Shown here piece after piece: positions 9,108-17,113 of a stretch of DNA of 64,000 bases. Made by a program: the position numbers and the translations under genes. The DNA comes from Marinilabilia salmonicolor (GTDB lineage: Bacteria > Bacteroidota > Bacteroidia > Bacteroidales > Marinilabiliaceae): positions 1 through 64,000 of the forward strand of contig NZ_PVTS01000009.1 of NCBI RefSeq assembly GCF_003003035.1, read 5' to 3'. The notes under the pieces are model-generated. The model searched no databases and was not told the DNA's origin. It saw only the letters and a program-made list of their open reading frames with translations. The stretch's first letter is position 1, and each line of letters opens with the position of its first letter.

Positions 9108-9491
9108 ATGGTTCCCGGAATTGACGAAAAAGATTTAAGCAAGTTCATTGTAGTGGGCGACAGAGTGCTGATTCAGCCCAAAACACCCGAAAAACGAACC
9201 AAGTCAGGTCTGTTTCTGCCTCCCAATGTGCAGGAAAAAGAAAAAGTACACTCCGGTTATGTGGTGAAAGTAGGGCCAGGTTATCCCATCCCGGCCATTG
9301 CTGAGGAGGATGAGCCATGGAAATCGAAGAGTGATAATGTTCGTTATGTGCCGCTTCAGCCTCGTGAGGGAGATCTGGCTATTTATCTGCAAAACAGTGG
9401 CTACGAGATCGAATTTAATAATCAGAAGTATGTGATTGTCTCCCAGTCGGCAATCCTGATGCTTATCAGAGATGAGGGACTTTTTGAGTAG
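9108..9491 (+). CDS. Lone GroES-like (chaperonin 10 family) protein
   Basis: Protein of 127 aa with a Cpn10 fold: VVGDRVLIQPKTPEKRTKSG followed by LFLPPNVQEKEKVHSGYVVKVG corresponds to the first strands and mobile loop of GroES, and REGDLAIYLQNSGYEIEFNN to the latter half. It differs from true GroES by an insertion of about 30 residues (YPIPAIAEEDEPWKSKSDNV) and there is no groEL beside it. Such stand-alone members occur in Bacteroidota and their role is unclear. ATG at 9108 gives MVPGIDEKD. It is divergent from the carrier gene. Confidence 0.8.
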   Translation: MVPGIDEKDLSKFIVVGDRVLIQPKTPEKRTKSGLFLPPNVQEKEKVHSGYVVKVGPGYPIPAIAEEDEPWKSKSDNVRYVPLQPREGDLAIYLQNSGYEIEFNNQKYVIVSQSAILMLIRDEGLFE

Positions 9492-9810
9492 AGATGAATT
9501 GGGCAAAATGCATAGAGCAAAGAGGGTGGTGTTTGGATGGTGCAGAATGAGGGAAGAGGAATGAGGGCCTTCTTTTTAGCTGAAGTTGGATTTCTGGCAT
9601 GACCATGCATTTTTCAATTTATAGGTGGAGGTTATTATTATTTAATTTTTCCTTTGCATGGTAGACCAGCCCCGGGGGGGCGACAGTTTGGTAGCAATGG
9701 CATTGCAATGTGTGCAAAAGCCCCGGCAGGGGTGACACCTTGATTCAAAATCTTTTGGAGTTCGCCTCAATATCATAATTGTGTTGGCTTTTGTATTTCC
9801 CTCAAGATTC
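9492..9810. other. Gene-free 319 bp with degenerate GC-rich repeat
   Basis: Spacer between the convergent GroES-like and ClC genes. Around 9668-9745 two short segments, AGCCCCGGGGGGGCGACAG and AGCCCCGGCAGGGGTGACAC, are related to each other, about 50 bp apart, and resemble worn intergenic repeats. No gene or clear terminator is seen. Confidence 0.4.
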
Positions 9811-11607
9811 TTAATATTCTCCCGAAAAGCGTTTTACAAAATTTCTGTAAGCCGTAAATGCATTGGCACGGGAAATAAAGCCCAGGTATTTCCCTTTGTC
9901 GATGACAGCAATATTGAATCGTCCGGATGTACGGAAAATCTCTACAAGGTCTTCCATGGAGTCGTCGGGACTGATGAAATATTCCGGCATGTACATCAGG
10001 TCGTTGACTTTCACAGTTTCATAAAGGTCCGGCTTGAAAATGATGTTACGTATGTCATCCATTTTCACCATTCCGTGTAGAATTCCCTGGTTGTCAACTA
10101 CCGGGAACAGGTTTCTGTGTGCTTTGGAGACTACATTTACAAGATCTCCCAATTTGGCATCGGGAGAGATTATCGAGAAGTCTGTTTCAATGAGTTTGGT
10201 TACATCCATGAGGGTAAGCGCCACCTGGTCTTTGTCGTGAGTCAGCAACTCCTTGCGTTGTGCCAGCTGATGGGTATATACCGAGTTTTTAACAAAGGTT
10301 TTGGCCGTGGCAAAAGAAATGGCAGCCGTTATCATCAATGGGAGAAAGAGTTCATAGCCTCCGGTGACATCGGCAATCAGGAAAAGACCTGTCAAAGGCG
10401 CATGCAGAACCCCGGCAATCAATCCTCCCATTCCTGCAAGGGCAAAATTTTGTTCCGAAAGTTCTGCAATGCCCATGTGAGAGATGAGCATGGCAAACAA
10501 CAAGCCCGTACTGGAGCCGATAAAAAGGGTTGGGGCAAAGATTCCTCCTACTCCTCCGCTGCCGAAGGTGATGGAGGTCGCCACCACCTTCAGGCCAATC
10601 ATCAGAAGCATTAAGCCTGCCACTGCGGGCCAATAGGTGCGAAGTCCGGAGAAAATTTGCTGGTCAAACAGAAAGGATACGTCTCCTGCCAGAATGCGGT
10701 TGATGATTTCGTAGCCCTCTCCATAGAGTGAGGGGAAAAAGAAAAGCAATATCCCAAGTCCGAGTCCTCCGGCGAGCAGTCGGGATTGCAGGGTTTTTAA
10801 TTTTCCGAAAAGGCGTTCAATATAGAGATACACTTTGGTGAAATATACGGCCACCAGTCCGGTTATGATACCCAGCAAAATATAAAAAAGGAGATCGTTT
10901 ATTTCAAAAGTTGTCCGAATATTTACGGGATACAACAGCTGTTGTCCCATAAACAGATAGGAGGTGAGAACTGCCGATGCTGAGGCCATCAGCAAAGGAA
11001 CGATTGCCGAGAGGGTCAGATCCAGCATAATGACTTCCAATGCAAAAACAATGGCGGCAACAGGTGCTTTAAAAATGGCCGACATGGCCGCTGCCGAAGC
11101 ACAACCCAGTAACAGGGTAATTTGTCTGAAATTGAGATGAAAGAGTTGCCCGATGTTACTGCCAATGGCTGCTCCTGTTGATACAGTGGGGCCCTCCAAT
11201 CCCACACTGCCTCCAAATCCCACCGTTAAGGAGCTGGTAACAATGCTCGAAAACATATTGTGGCTTCTGATGCGTCCTTTTCTTTTGGACAGTGCATAAA
11301 GTACGTTGGGAATACCGTGGCGTACCGGGCGCTTGAGTACATATTTGATGAAAAGTACCGTGAGTAGAATTCCGATGATGGGGGAGAAAAGAAAGATATA
11401 TCCGGGTCCTTCGGCATGAATAATATCCTGAACCAACACACTGATGAAGTGAACACTGTTTTTAATGGCAACCGCACCCAGACCCGAAGCAATTCCTATC
11501 AGGATGCTCAGAAACATGATAAACTGACGATTGCTGATGTGTCGCAACCGCCACTTCAGAAACTTCCCCAGTAGCTTTTCGGGATGTAGATTTTTCTTTT
11601 GCCCCAT
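9811..11607 (-). CDS. ClC family chloride/proton antiporter with C-terminal CBS pair
   Basis: Membrane ClC protein of 598 aa. The selectivity/gating motif GSVGLEGP is at about 133-140; Glu138 corresponds to the external gating glutamate of bacterial antiporters. GSGGVGGIFAPTLFIG is the second filter motif. The usual GSGIP is RHGIP here, so the central serine is histidine, a variant seen in CBS-bearing bacterial ClC proteins. Residues from about 455 to 590 form two CBS domains (ISPDAKLGDLVNVVSKAHRN and FISPDDSMEDLVEIFRTSG), probably binding a nucleotide that gates transport. Alone in its transcription unit and divergent from the TonB receptor. Confidence 0.92.
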   Translation of the reverse strand: MGQKKNLHPEKLLGKFLKWRLRHISNRQFIMFLSILIGIASGLGAVAIKNSVHFISVLVQDIIHAEGPGYIFLFSPIIGILLTVLFIKYVLKRPVRHGIPNVLYALSKRKGRIRSHNMFSSIVTSSLTVGFGGSVGLEGPTVSTGAAIGSNIGQLFHLNFRQITLLLGCASAAAMSAIFKAPVAAIVFALEVIMLDLTLSAIVPLLMASASAVLTSYLFMGQQLLYPVNIRTTFEINDLLFYILLGIITGLVAVYFTKVYLYIERLFGKLKTLQSRLLAGGLGLGILLFFFPSLYGEGYEIINRILAGDVSFLFDQQIFSGLRTYWPAVAGLMLLMIGLKVVATSITFGSGGVGGIFAPTLFIGSSTGLLFAMLISHMGIAELSEQNFALAGMGGLIAGVLHAPLTGLFLIADVTGGYELFLPLMITAAISFATAKTFVKNSVYTHQLAQRKELLTHDKDQVALTLMDVTKLIETDFSIISPDAKLGDLVNVVSKAHRNLFPVVDNQGILHGMVKMDDIRNIIFKPDLYETVKVNDLMYMPEYFISPDDSMEDLVEIFRTSGRFNIAVIDKGKYLGFISRANAFTAYRNFVKRFSGEY

Positions 11608-11760
11608 CCATCATTTTTGTGGTTATCTCTCAAATATATCATTTTTAGTACGAAACTAAAGAATTTGAGGTGTGGATTTTGAAGGTTTGATTCTTTTTTT
11701 AGAACAACTTGATTGTAATTGGTGTTTAATATTCTACATTTAAACTCTAAACAAAACAAG

Positions 11761-14160
11761 ATGACACTTAAACTGAAATTATTTATAGTTTTCCTTTTCA
11801 TTACCTCACTGGGTTTTGCCCAGAATGCGACCCTCAGAGGATTGGTGAAAGATGCCTACAATAACGATCCGCTGCCTTTTGTGAATATTGTGATCGAAGG
11901 CACCAATACAGGGACTACTACCAATGAGGATGGAGAATTCATTTTTGAGGAGCTGGATCCCGGATTTATTCGTTTGCAATTATCGTCCATTGGTTATGAG
12001 AACAAGTTGACAGAAGAGATTAATCTCTCGGCTGTGCGATCTAATTACATCGAGATCGCCATGAAACAAAAAACCACCCAGTTGGAGGAGGTGCAGGTAA
12101 CTGCCGGAAGTTTTGTTCGCCGTGGTGAAACGCCTGTGTCTTTGAGACGGATAGGAATTGAGCAAATAGAGAAAGGGGCAGGGGCATCCCGTGACTTGGC
12201 CAAAGTATTGCAGAGCTTTCCCGGGGTGGGTGCAGCTGTCTCCTTTCGCAATGACCTGATTGTGCGAGGAGGTGGCCCTTCTGAGAATCGTTTTTTTCTG
12301 GACGGAATTGAAATTCCTGTGTTGAACCATTTCTCCACTCAGGGAGCATCGGGAGGAGCTGTGGGGATTTTAAATGTGGACTTTATTCGTGAAGTGGATT
12401 TCTATTCCAGTGCTTTTCCTGCTGACAGGGGAGGTGCCATGAGTTCGGTATTCGAGTTTAAGCAGATTGATGCCAACAAGGACAAACCATCTTTTAAGAG
12501 TACTTTGGGTGCCTCAGAAATTTCCTTATCTGCTAATACTCCTTTAGGAGAGAAAACAGGAGCGCTGTTTTCAGTGCGTCGCTCTTATTTACAGTTTTTG
12601 TTTGATCAGATTGGTTTGCCCTTTTTGCCTACGTTTAATGATTTTCAGTTTCGTACCAAAACGCGCTTTGATCAGAAAAACGAATTGACATTGCTGGGTG
12701 TCGGAGCCATAGATGAGTTTAAGTACAATCCATCTCCTGATCCTACGGAGGAAAATCGCTATACCTTAAAGTATCTGCCGGCTTACGAGCAATGGAATTA
12801 TACTGTGGGAGCCAGCTATAAGCACTTTAGGGAGCGAAATTACTATGTGCTGGCCCTCAGTCGCAGTCATTTGAACAATGTTATTTCAAAATACGAAGAC
12901 AACGAGGTGGATAATCCCGACAAATTGCTGACCGATTATACCAGCGATGAGATTCAAAACCGTTTGCGGTTCGAAATTTTCAGCAATCCCGGGGAATATA
13001 CGCTTAAAGGGGGGATAAATCTGGAAAGTGCCTCCTATTACAACCGGACTTTTGCCCGTACTTTTCGTGACGGTCAGGAAGCATTGATTCGTTACAGTTC
13101 CGATCTGGATTTTTTTCAATATGGTGCTTTTGGCTCTGTGTCGAGAAAGTTTCTGGATGAAAAGCTGGATGTGAGAGCCGGAGTGCGTTTTGATGCTAAT
13201 ACCTACAGCAATGAGATGAATAATCCGCTGACGCAATTCAGTCCAAGGCTTACGGCATCCTACGAATTGATGCCCCGGGTAAGCGTTACCTTTAACTCCG
13301 GACGGTATTTCCAGTTGCCGGCCTACACCATGATGGGGTACCGTGACAACGATGGACAATTGGTAAATAAAAACAACGGCTTAAAGTACATTCATGCCGA
13401 CCATTTGGTGGCTGGTGTTGAGTGGAGGCCCAATAACTATACCCGCATTGGGCTGGAAGGATTCCTGAAAGATTATGACAACTATCCGTTTTCGGTTCAG
13501 GATTCCGTAGCGATGGCAAGCAAAGGTGGAGATTACGGAACTTTCGGTGATGAGGAAGTGACCAGTTCTTCCGAGGGGCGTACCTATGGATTGGAGTTGT
13601 TGGTCAGACAAAAATCACCCAAAGGATACAGTTATATATTGGCTTATACCTGGAGTCATGCCGAGTTTACCGATGTGGACGGAAATTATGTGCCCTCAGC
13701 ATGGGATAGTGAGCATTTATTGACGTTCACCTTCAATAAGTCGTTTAAAAAGAATTGGGATTTCGGACTGAAATGGCGTTTTGCCGGAGGTTTGCCATAC
13801 ACACCTTATGATCTGGAAAAATCAAGAGATGTGCAGGCATGGAATGTGCGCGGCCGTGAATACCCGGATTACAATCGTTTCAATGAAAAGCGGTTGCCCT
13901 CATTCCATCAACTCGATTTGCGGGTGGATAAATCATGGATGTTTCCAAAGTTCTCCCTGGGATTGTATTTGGACATTCAGAATGTTTACAACAAGCAGAA
14001 TGAGAATCCTCCACGGTTGGTTCAGCGTCTTGGAGATAATGGAGAGCCGGTGGTAGCCAATCCATCTGCTCCTGCTGAGAATCAGGAGTACGACCTGAAG
14101 GAGTTAATTACCACTTCGGGAACTGTCCTTCCTACTATTGGTGTTATCCTGGAATTTTAA
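11761..14160 (+). CDS. TonB-dependent outer membrane receptor
   Basis: Outer-membrane receptor of 799 aa. The ATG at 11761 gives MTLKLKLFIVFLFITSLGFAQ, a clear signal peptide. Residues about 22-105 are a carboxypeptidase-regulatory-like (DUF4480/CarbopepD_reg) domain (LRGLVKDAYNNDPLPFVNI). A plug domain follows with VLQSFPGVGAAVSFRNDLIV and RGGGPSENRFFLDG, and then a 22-strand type barrel ending on a short strand TIGVILEF. A substrate cannot be assigned; no SusD partner is present, so it is not a classical glycan receptor. Its last 57 bp overlap the 3' end of the metallophosphoesterase gene on the other strand. A -7-like TACATTTA lies at about 11733. Confidence 0.92.
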   Translation: MTLKLKLFIVFLFITSLGFAQNATLRGLVKDAYNNDPLPFVNIVIEGTNTGTTTNEDGEFIFEELDPGFIRLQLSSIGYENKLTEEINLSAVRSNYIEIAMKQKTTQLEEVQVTAGSFVRRGETPVSLRRIGIEQIEKGAGASRDLAKVLQSFPGVGAAVSFRNDLIVRGGGPSENRFFLDGIEIPVLNHFSTQGASGGAVGILNVDFIREVDFYSSAFPADRGGAMSSVFEFKQIDANKDKPSFKSTLGASEISLSANTPLGEKTGALFSVRRSYLQFLFDQIGLPFLPTFNDFQFRTKTRFDQKNELTLLGVGAIDEFKYNPSPDPTEENRYTLKYLPAYEQWNYTVGASYKHFRERNYYVLALSRSHLNNVISKYEDNEVDNPDKLLTDYTSDEIQNRLRFEIFSNPGEYTLKGGINLESASYYNRTFARTFRDGQEALIRYSSDLDFFQYGAFGSVSRKFLDEKLDVRAGVRFDANTYSNEMNNPLTQFSPRLTASYELMPRVSVTFNSGRYFQLPAYTMMGYRDNDGQLVNKNNGLKYIHADHLVAGVEWRPNNYTRIGLEGFLKDYDNYPFSVQDSVAMASKGGDYGTFGDEEVTSSSEGRTYGLELLVRQKSPKGYSYILAYTWSHAEFTDVDGNYVPSAWDSEHLLTFTFNKSFKKNWDFGLKWRFAGGLPYTPYDLEKSRDVQAWNVRGREYPDYNRFNEKRLPSFHQLDLRVDKSWMFPKFSLGLYLDIQNVYNKQNENPPRLVQRLGDNGEPVVANPSAPAENQEYDLKELITTSGTVLPTIGVILEF

Positions 14161-15303
14161 ATTAATTAAAATCACCTCGGGTCTGTTGCCGGTCCTTACC
14201 GGTGGGCCCCAGGTGCCAAATCCGGTACTTACCCAAAAATGCGTGTCACCTTTTTGTTTGTAACCACGGCTTACCTCATAAATTTTATTGGTAATATATC
14301 CGAATGGCCATAATTGCCCGTGATGAGTATGCCCGGAGATCTGCAGGTCTATGCCTTTTCCTGTAACGGAGTCCAGATGATATGGCTGGTGATCCAGCAT
14401 AATTACCGGCAGGTTGGTGTCGATATTCTGAAGAAGATCTTCCACGCCCTTTCTTTTCTGGTCTTTGCTGAAATTGGCATGGAGGTCTTCACGGCCAATC
14501 ACATAAAAGGCATTCCCGATAAGCACTGAAGAGTCGCGAAGGACTTTTATGCCATGTTCTTCAAGATAATTTATTGATGGTTCTCCTCCACCGATATATT
14601 CATGGTTTCCGGTAGAGGCATAAATGCCCATAGGTGCTTTGAGTTTACGCAGAGAATCTCCCAGGTTCTGGCGAATAACAGGGCCTACGTCTTCATCCAA
14701 CACATCTCCGGCCATTAAAATGATATCCGGATTGAGGGCATTGAGCTTATTGACGAGTTTACCGGTCTTCCGAGGCCCTATGATGGTGCCCATATGCACG
14801 TCACTGACCGCAGCAATACGCAATTCTTTCAGGCCATTGGCCGATTTGGGAATTTCAATATCAAGTTTGGCTGTCCTTGGGTGCCAGGCATTGATATGAC
14901 CCGCCAAGATAATGAGGAATGTAACTGAAGCTACAGAGGCTCCCACAATGAACTTGAACCGTGTATAATCGGCTCCGGCCATTTTTCGAATAAACGGAAT
15001 TGCCAGATCAATGAGTCGAACTATATCGATCAATAATACCTGCAGTGTGGCGTAAAGCATAACGGCAAACCAAAACGCTCCCAGCCAGTGGAGGGAGACA
15101 GTGAGCGGGTTGTACATGCTTTTTTCGAGGGTGCGCCCAATGATGTAGCTAAAAGTGGCCAGTACCATGAAGGCTATAAACCAGGGTCTGACTTTTGGAT
15201 ATGCCTCAAGGGCTTGGTATCCCCGCCATGTAAGATAAAAATTGACGAGTATCTGAACTGTGAGTACGATTACAAAAAACATAAAATATTGACTTTTTTG
15301 CAT
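14104..15303 (-). CDS. Membrane-bound metallophosphoesterase
   Basis: 399 aa. The first 145 residues hold four hydrophobic segments; the remainder is a calcineurin-like phosphoesterase with the metal motifs DVHMG, GDVLDED, GNHEY and GHTHHGQLWPF. Members of this group (YkuE-like) act on phospholipid or nucleotide phosphodiesters; the substrate is not known here. Convergent with the TonB receptor, sharing 57 bp of coding sequence, so the last residues (KFQDNTNSRKDSSRSGN) are encoded antisense to the receptor's last strand; this tail is probably a late extension of the reading frame. Confidence 0.9.
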   Translation of the reverse strand: MQKSQYFMFFVIVLTVQILVNFYLTWRGYQALEAYPKVRPWFIAFMVLATFSYIIGRTLEKSMYNPLTVSLHWLGAFWFAVMLYATLQVLLIDIVRLIDLAIPFIRKMAGADYTRFKFIVGASVASVTFLIILAGHINAWHPRTAKLDIEIPKSANGLKELRIAAVSDVHMGTIIGPRKTGKLVNKLNALNPDIILMAGDVLDEDVGPVIRQNLGDSLRKLKAPMGIYASTGNHEYIGGGEPSINYLEEHGIKVLRDSSVLIGNAFYVIGREDLHANFSKDQKRKGVEDLLQNIDTNLPVIMLDHQPYHLDSVTGKGIDLQISGHTHHGQLWPFGYITNKIYEVSRGYKQKGDTHFWVSTGFGTWGPPVRTGNRPEVILINLKFQDNTNSRKDSSRSGN

Positions 15304-15342
15304 GTGAGAAGTTTAATCAGGAAATGCAAATATACTTAGTTT

Positions 15343-15497
15343 CTGTCCATAAAGTACTACTTGCGTCGTTACGCTTGCCGCCAAAATACTCATTTACGAT
15401 TAGTAAACTCCGTTTTTGGCGGCTTCGCAAGCCTAGCAATTGGGGCTTTCTGACCAGAAACAGCTCTAAAAACAGAATTTGCTTAGTTTATGGACAG
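15343..15497. mobile_element. MITE-like element 1 with 11-bp perfect terminal inverted repeats
   Basis: Begins CTGTCCATAAA (15343-15353) and ends TTTATGGACAG (15487-15497), a perfect inverted pair. Inside, the arms GCCGCCAAAA and TTTTTGGCGGC form a stem around CTCATTTAC...GTAAACTCC. No coding capacity. A partial relative lies at 63143. Non-autonomous transposon or REP-like repeat are both possible. Confidence 0.6.
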
Positions 15498-15511
15498 GCA
15501 CTACTTAGGGG

Positions 15512-15699
15512 CTGTCTATAAACTAAGCGTTTTTCACGTGTTTGAGATAGAAAGTTCAAATTCACGGCGTGTAAAAAATCTAAACCGCAGTCCCGAAGTA
15601 GCTTTTGTAAGGTTTTTTGAACAAAAAACCAACAAAAAGTACAATCGGGATGAGGTTTTAGATTTTGAGCAACAACGCAGAAGTTGGACTTTATAGACA
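15512..15699. mobile_element. MITE-like element 2 with related termini
   Basis: Begins CTGTCTATAAACTAAGC (15512-15528) and ends ACTTTATAGACA (15688-15699), terminal inverted repeat TGTCTATAAA. The start is, with one change, the reverse complement of the end of element 1 (15481-15497), so the two sit head to head and the junction can form a 17-bp hairpin. The open frame through it (15490-15696) reads without stops but shows no protein character. Confidence 0.55.
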
Positions 15700-15707
15700 A
15701 GCATTTC

Positions 15708-16526
15708 TTAAATGTTGATAAGAATGCGTGTCAGTCTCCTGAACCATGTTCCCGGTAAAATCCGGTAAAGCAATAAAAACATTTTGGCCTGAAAACCTGC
15801 CGGGTACCTGAGCTTGTTACTTCGCGAAGTGGCTGCGCGGTATATGGCTTTCGCTACAACCTCGGGTTGAGCCGCGTATTTGAATGTTTTATTGTAAAAA
15901 TGAGAAACCTTCTGTGAGATGGCAATATATTTTTGGTCATCAGGGGGTAGTATTTCATCTTTGGAGCGGCCGTTGAATTCGGTTTTCACCGGGCCCGGCT
16001 CAATGATTTTTACTTTAATGTTGAAGGGATGAAGTTCATAAAAGAGACTTTCTGTTAGTCCTTCCACTGCATATTTGCTGGCATGATACAGCGAATAAAG
16101 AGGGAGCCCCATTTTTCCGGCAATGGAGGATAGATTGATAATAGTTCCTTTCTTTCTTTCTCGCATCAAAGGCAATATGTATCTGATTACCCTTAAGGTT
16201 CCCAATACATTGGTGTCTATTTGTCTGATGATTTGTTCATCACCTGCTCCTTCCAGAATCCCCAGTGCGCCGTAGCCGGCATTGTTAACCACCACATCAA
16301 TCCCCTCCATGTCCTGCCATGCTTTAAGGATGGTTTGTTCAGCACCATGTGGTTGGGTTACATCCAGAGGATAAATGGCAACGCCCGGGATATTGACTAA
16401 GTCGCCTGCTTTTTCGGGATTGCGCATAGTGGCAGCGACTTTCCAGCCGCGTGCCGCAAAGTAACGAACGGTTTCGCGTCCTATTCCTGAGGAGGCCCCT
16501 GTAATGAGAATCTTTTTTGTGTTCAT
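15708..16526 (-). CDS. Short-chain dehydrogenase/reductase
   Basis: Classical SDR of 272 aa. NAD(P)-binding TGASSGIG at 9-16, NNAGYG near 87-92, catalytic Ser in NLSSIAG and the YxxxK pair in YHASKYAVEG. The arginine in the region AATMRNPEKAG suggests NADP preference. Close in pattern to the SDRs annotated as ketoreductase or YbbO-like oxidoreductase. Substrate unknown. It ends 9 bp from the right edge of MITE-like element 2 and is transcribed toward it. Confidence 0.9.
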   Translation of the reverse strand: MNTKKILITGASSGIGRETVRYFAARGWKVAATMRNPEKAGDLVNIPGVAIYPLDVTQPHGAEQTILKAWQDMEGIDVVVNNAGYGALGILEGAGDEQIIRQIDTNVLGTLRVIRYILPLMRERKKGTIINLSSIAGKMGLPLYSLYHASKYAVEGLTESLFYELHPFNIKVKIIEPGPVKTEFNGRSKDEILPPDDQKYIAISQKVSHFYNKTFKYAAQPEVVAKAIYRAATSRSNKLRYPAGFQAKMFLLLYRILPGTWFRRLTRILINI

Positions 16527-16714
16527 GGATGGTTTTGATGAGTAAAATAAAAATGGTTATTCTACCTTTGACGCGAAATGTATTTAGAGGTTTTTTTTAT
16601 TTTATCAATGTATCATAAAGAACAATAAACTTGCTTTTATGTTTGTTGAATGATGGTGGCCGAAGAATGAATTGCCTCGGAGCTTATATGAACATTAAAT
16701 GAAAAACATTAAGA

Positions 16715-17071
16715 ATGAACAATAAAATTTTTCTTTTTACAGGGTTATTTTTGGTTTTTGTAGCTGTCGGATTGCGAATTTTTAGTGTGGACTGGTACAG
16801 CTATGTGCTGATTGCGGGTATTTCGCTTAAAGTTTTATATCTCACACTTGGATTACTTAATGGCTCTCTCGCTGGAGGACGTTATCTCGTGATGCTTTTT
16901 GCAGGTATTGCCATGGTGGGAACCGGCGGTTTTTTGAAGGGCGAGCCTTCAACCGCTTTGATCGGTTCTTTGCTTATGTACGCCGGATTTCTACTGAAAG
17001 CTGTTTCTATTGTATTTATGGTAGTAGTGGGGCGCAAACGAAGGATGCAGACGAAAGAGCTGTTGAACTGA
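16715..17071 (+). CDS. Small membrane protein of unknown function
   Basis: 118 aa with about four hydrophobic segments (FLFTGLFLVFVAVGL, YVLIAGISLKVLYL, YLVMLFAGIAMVG, LLKAVSIVFMVVVG) and a basic tail. The arrangement resembles short GldL-like or other Bacteroidota inner-membrane proteins, but I recognise no defined family. It is convergent with the S9 peptidase and separated from it by a terminator hairpin. Confidence 0.7.
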   Translation: MNNKIFLFTGLFLVFVAVGLRIFSVDWYSYVLIAGISLKVLYLTLGLLNGSLAGGRYLVMLFAGIAMVGTGGFLKGEPSTALIGSLLMYAGFLLKAVSIVFMVVVGRKRRMQTKELLN

Positions 17072-17103
17072 TGAGTTGGTGAGAAAAAACTCACCAGCTC
17101 ATC
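17070..17103. terminator. Hairpin between convergent genes
   Basis: GATGAGTTGGTGAG, six A, CTCACCAGCTCATC: a 14-bp stem with one mismatch, between the small membrane protein and the S9 peptidase. The T-tract is weak on both strands, so termination strength is uncertain. Confidence 0.5.
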
Positions 17104-17113
17104 AGCTTACCAG

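Noticed and set aside
15490-15696. 68-codon frame between the MITE-like ends
   Set aside because: It begins inside the terminal repeat and has no family or promoter support.
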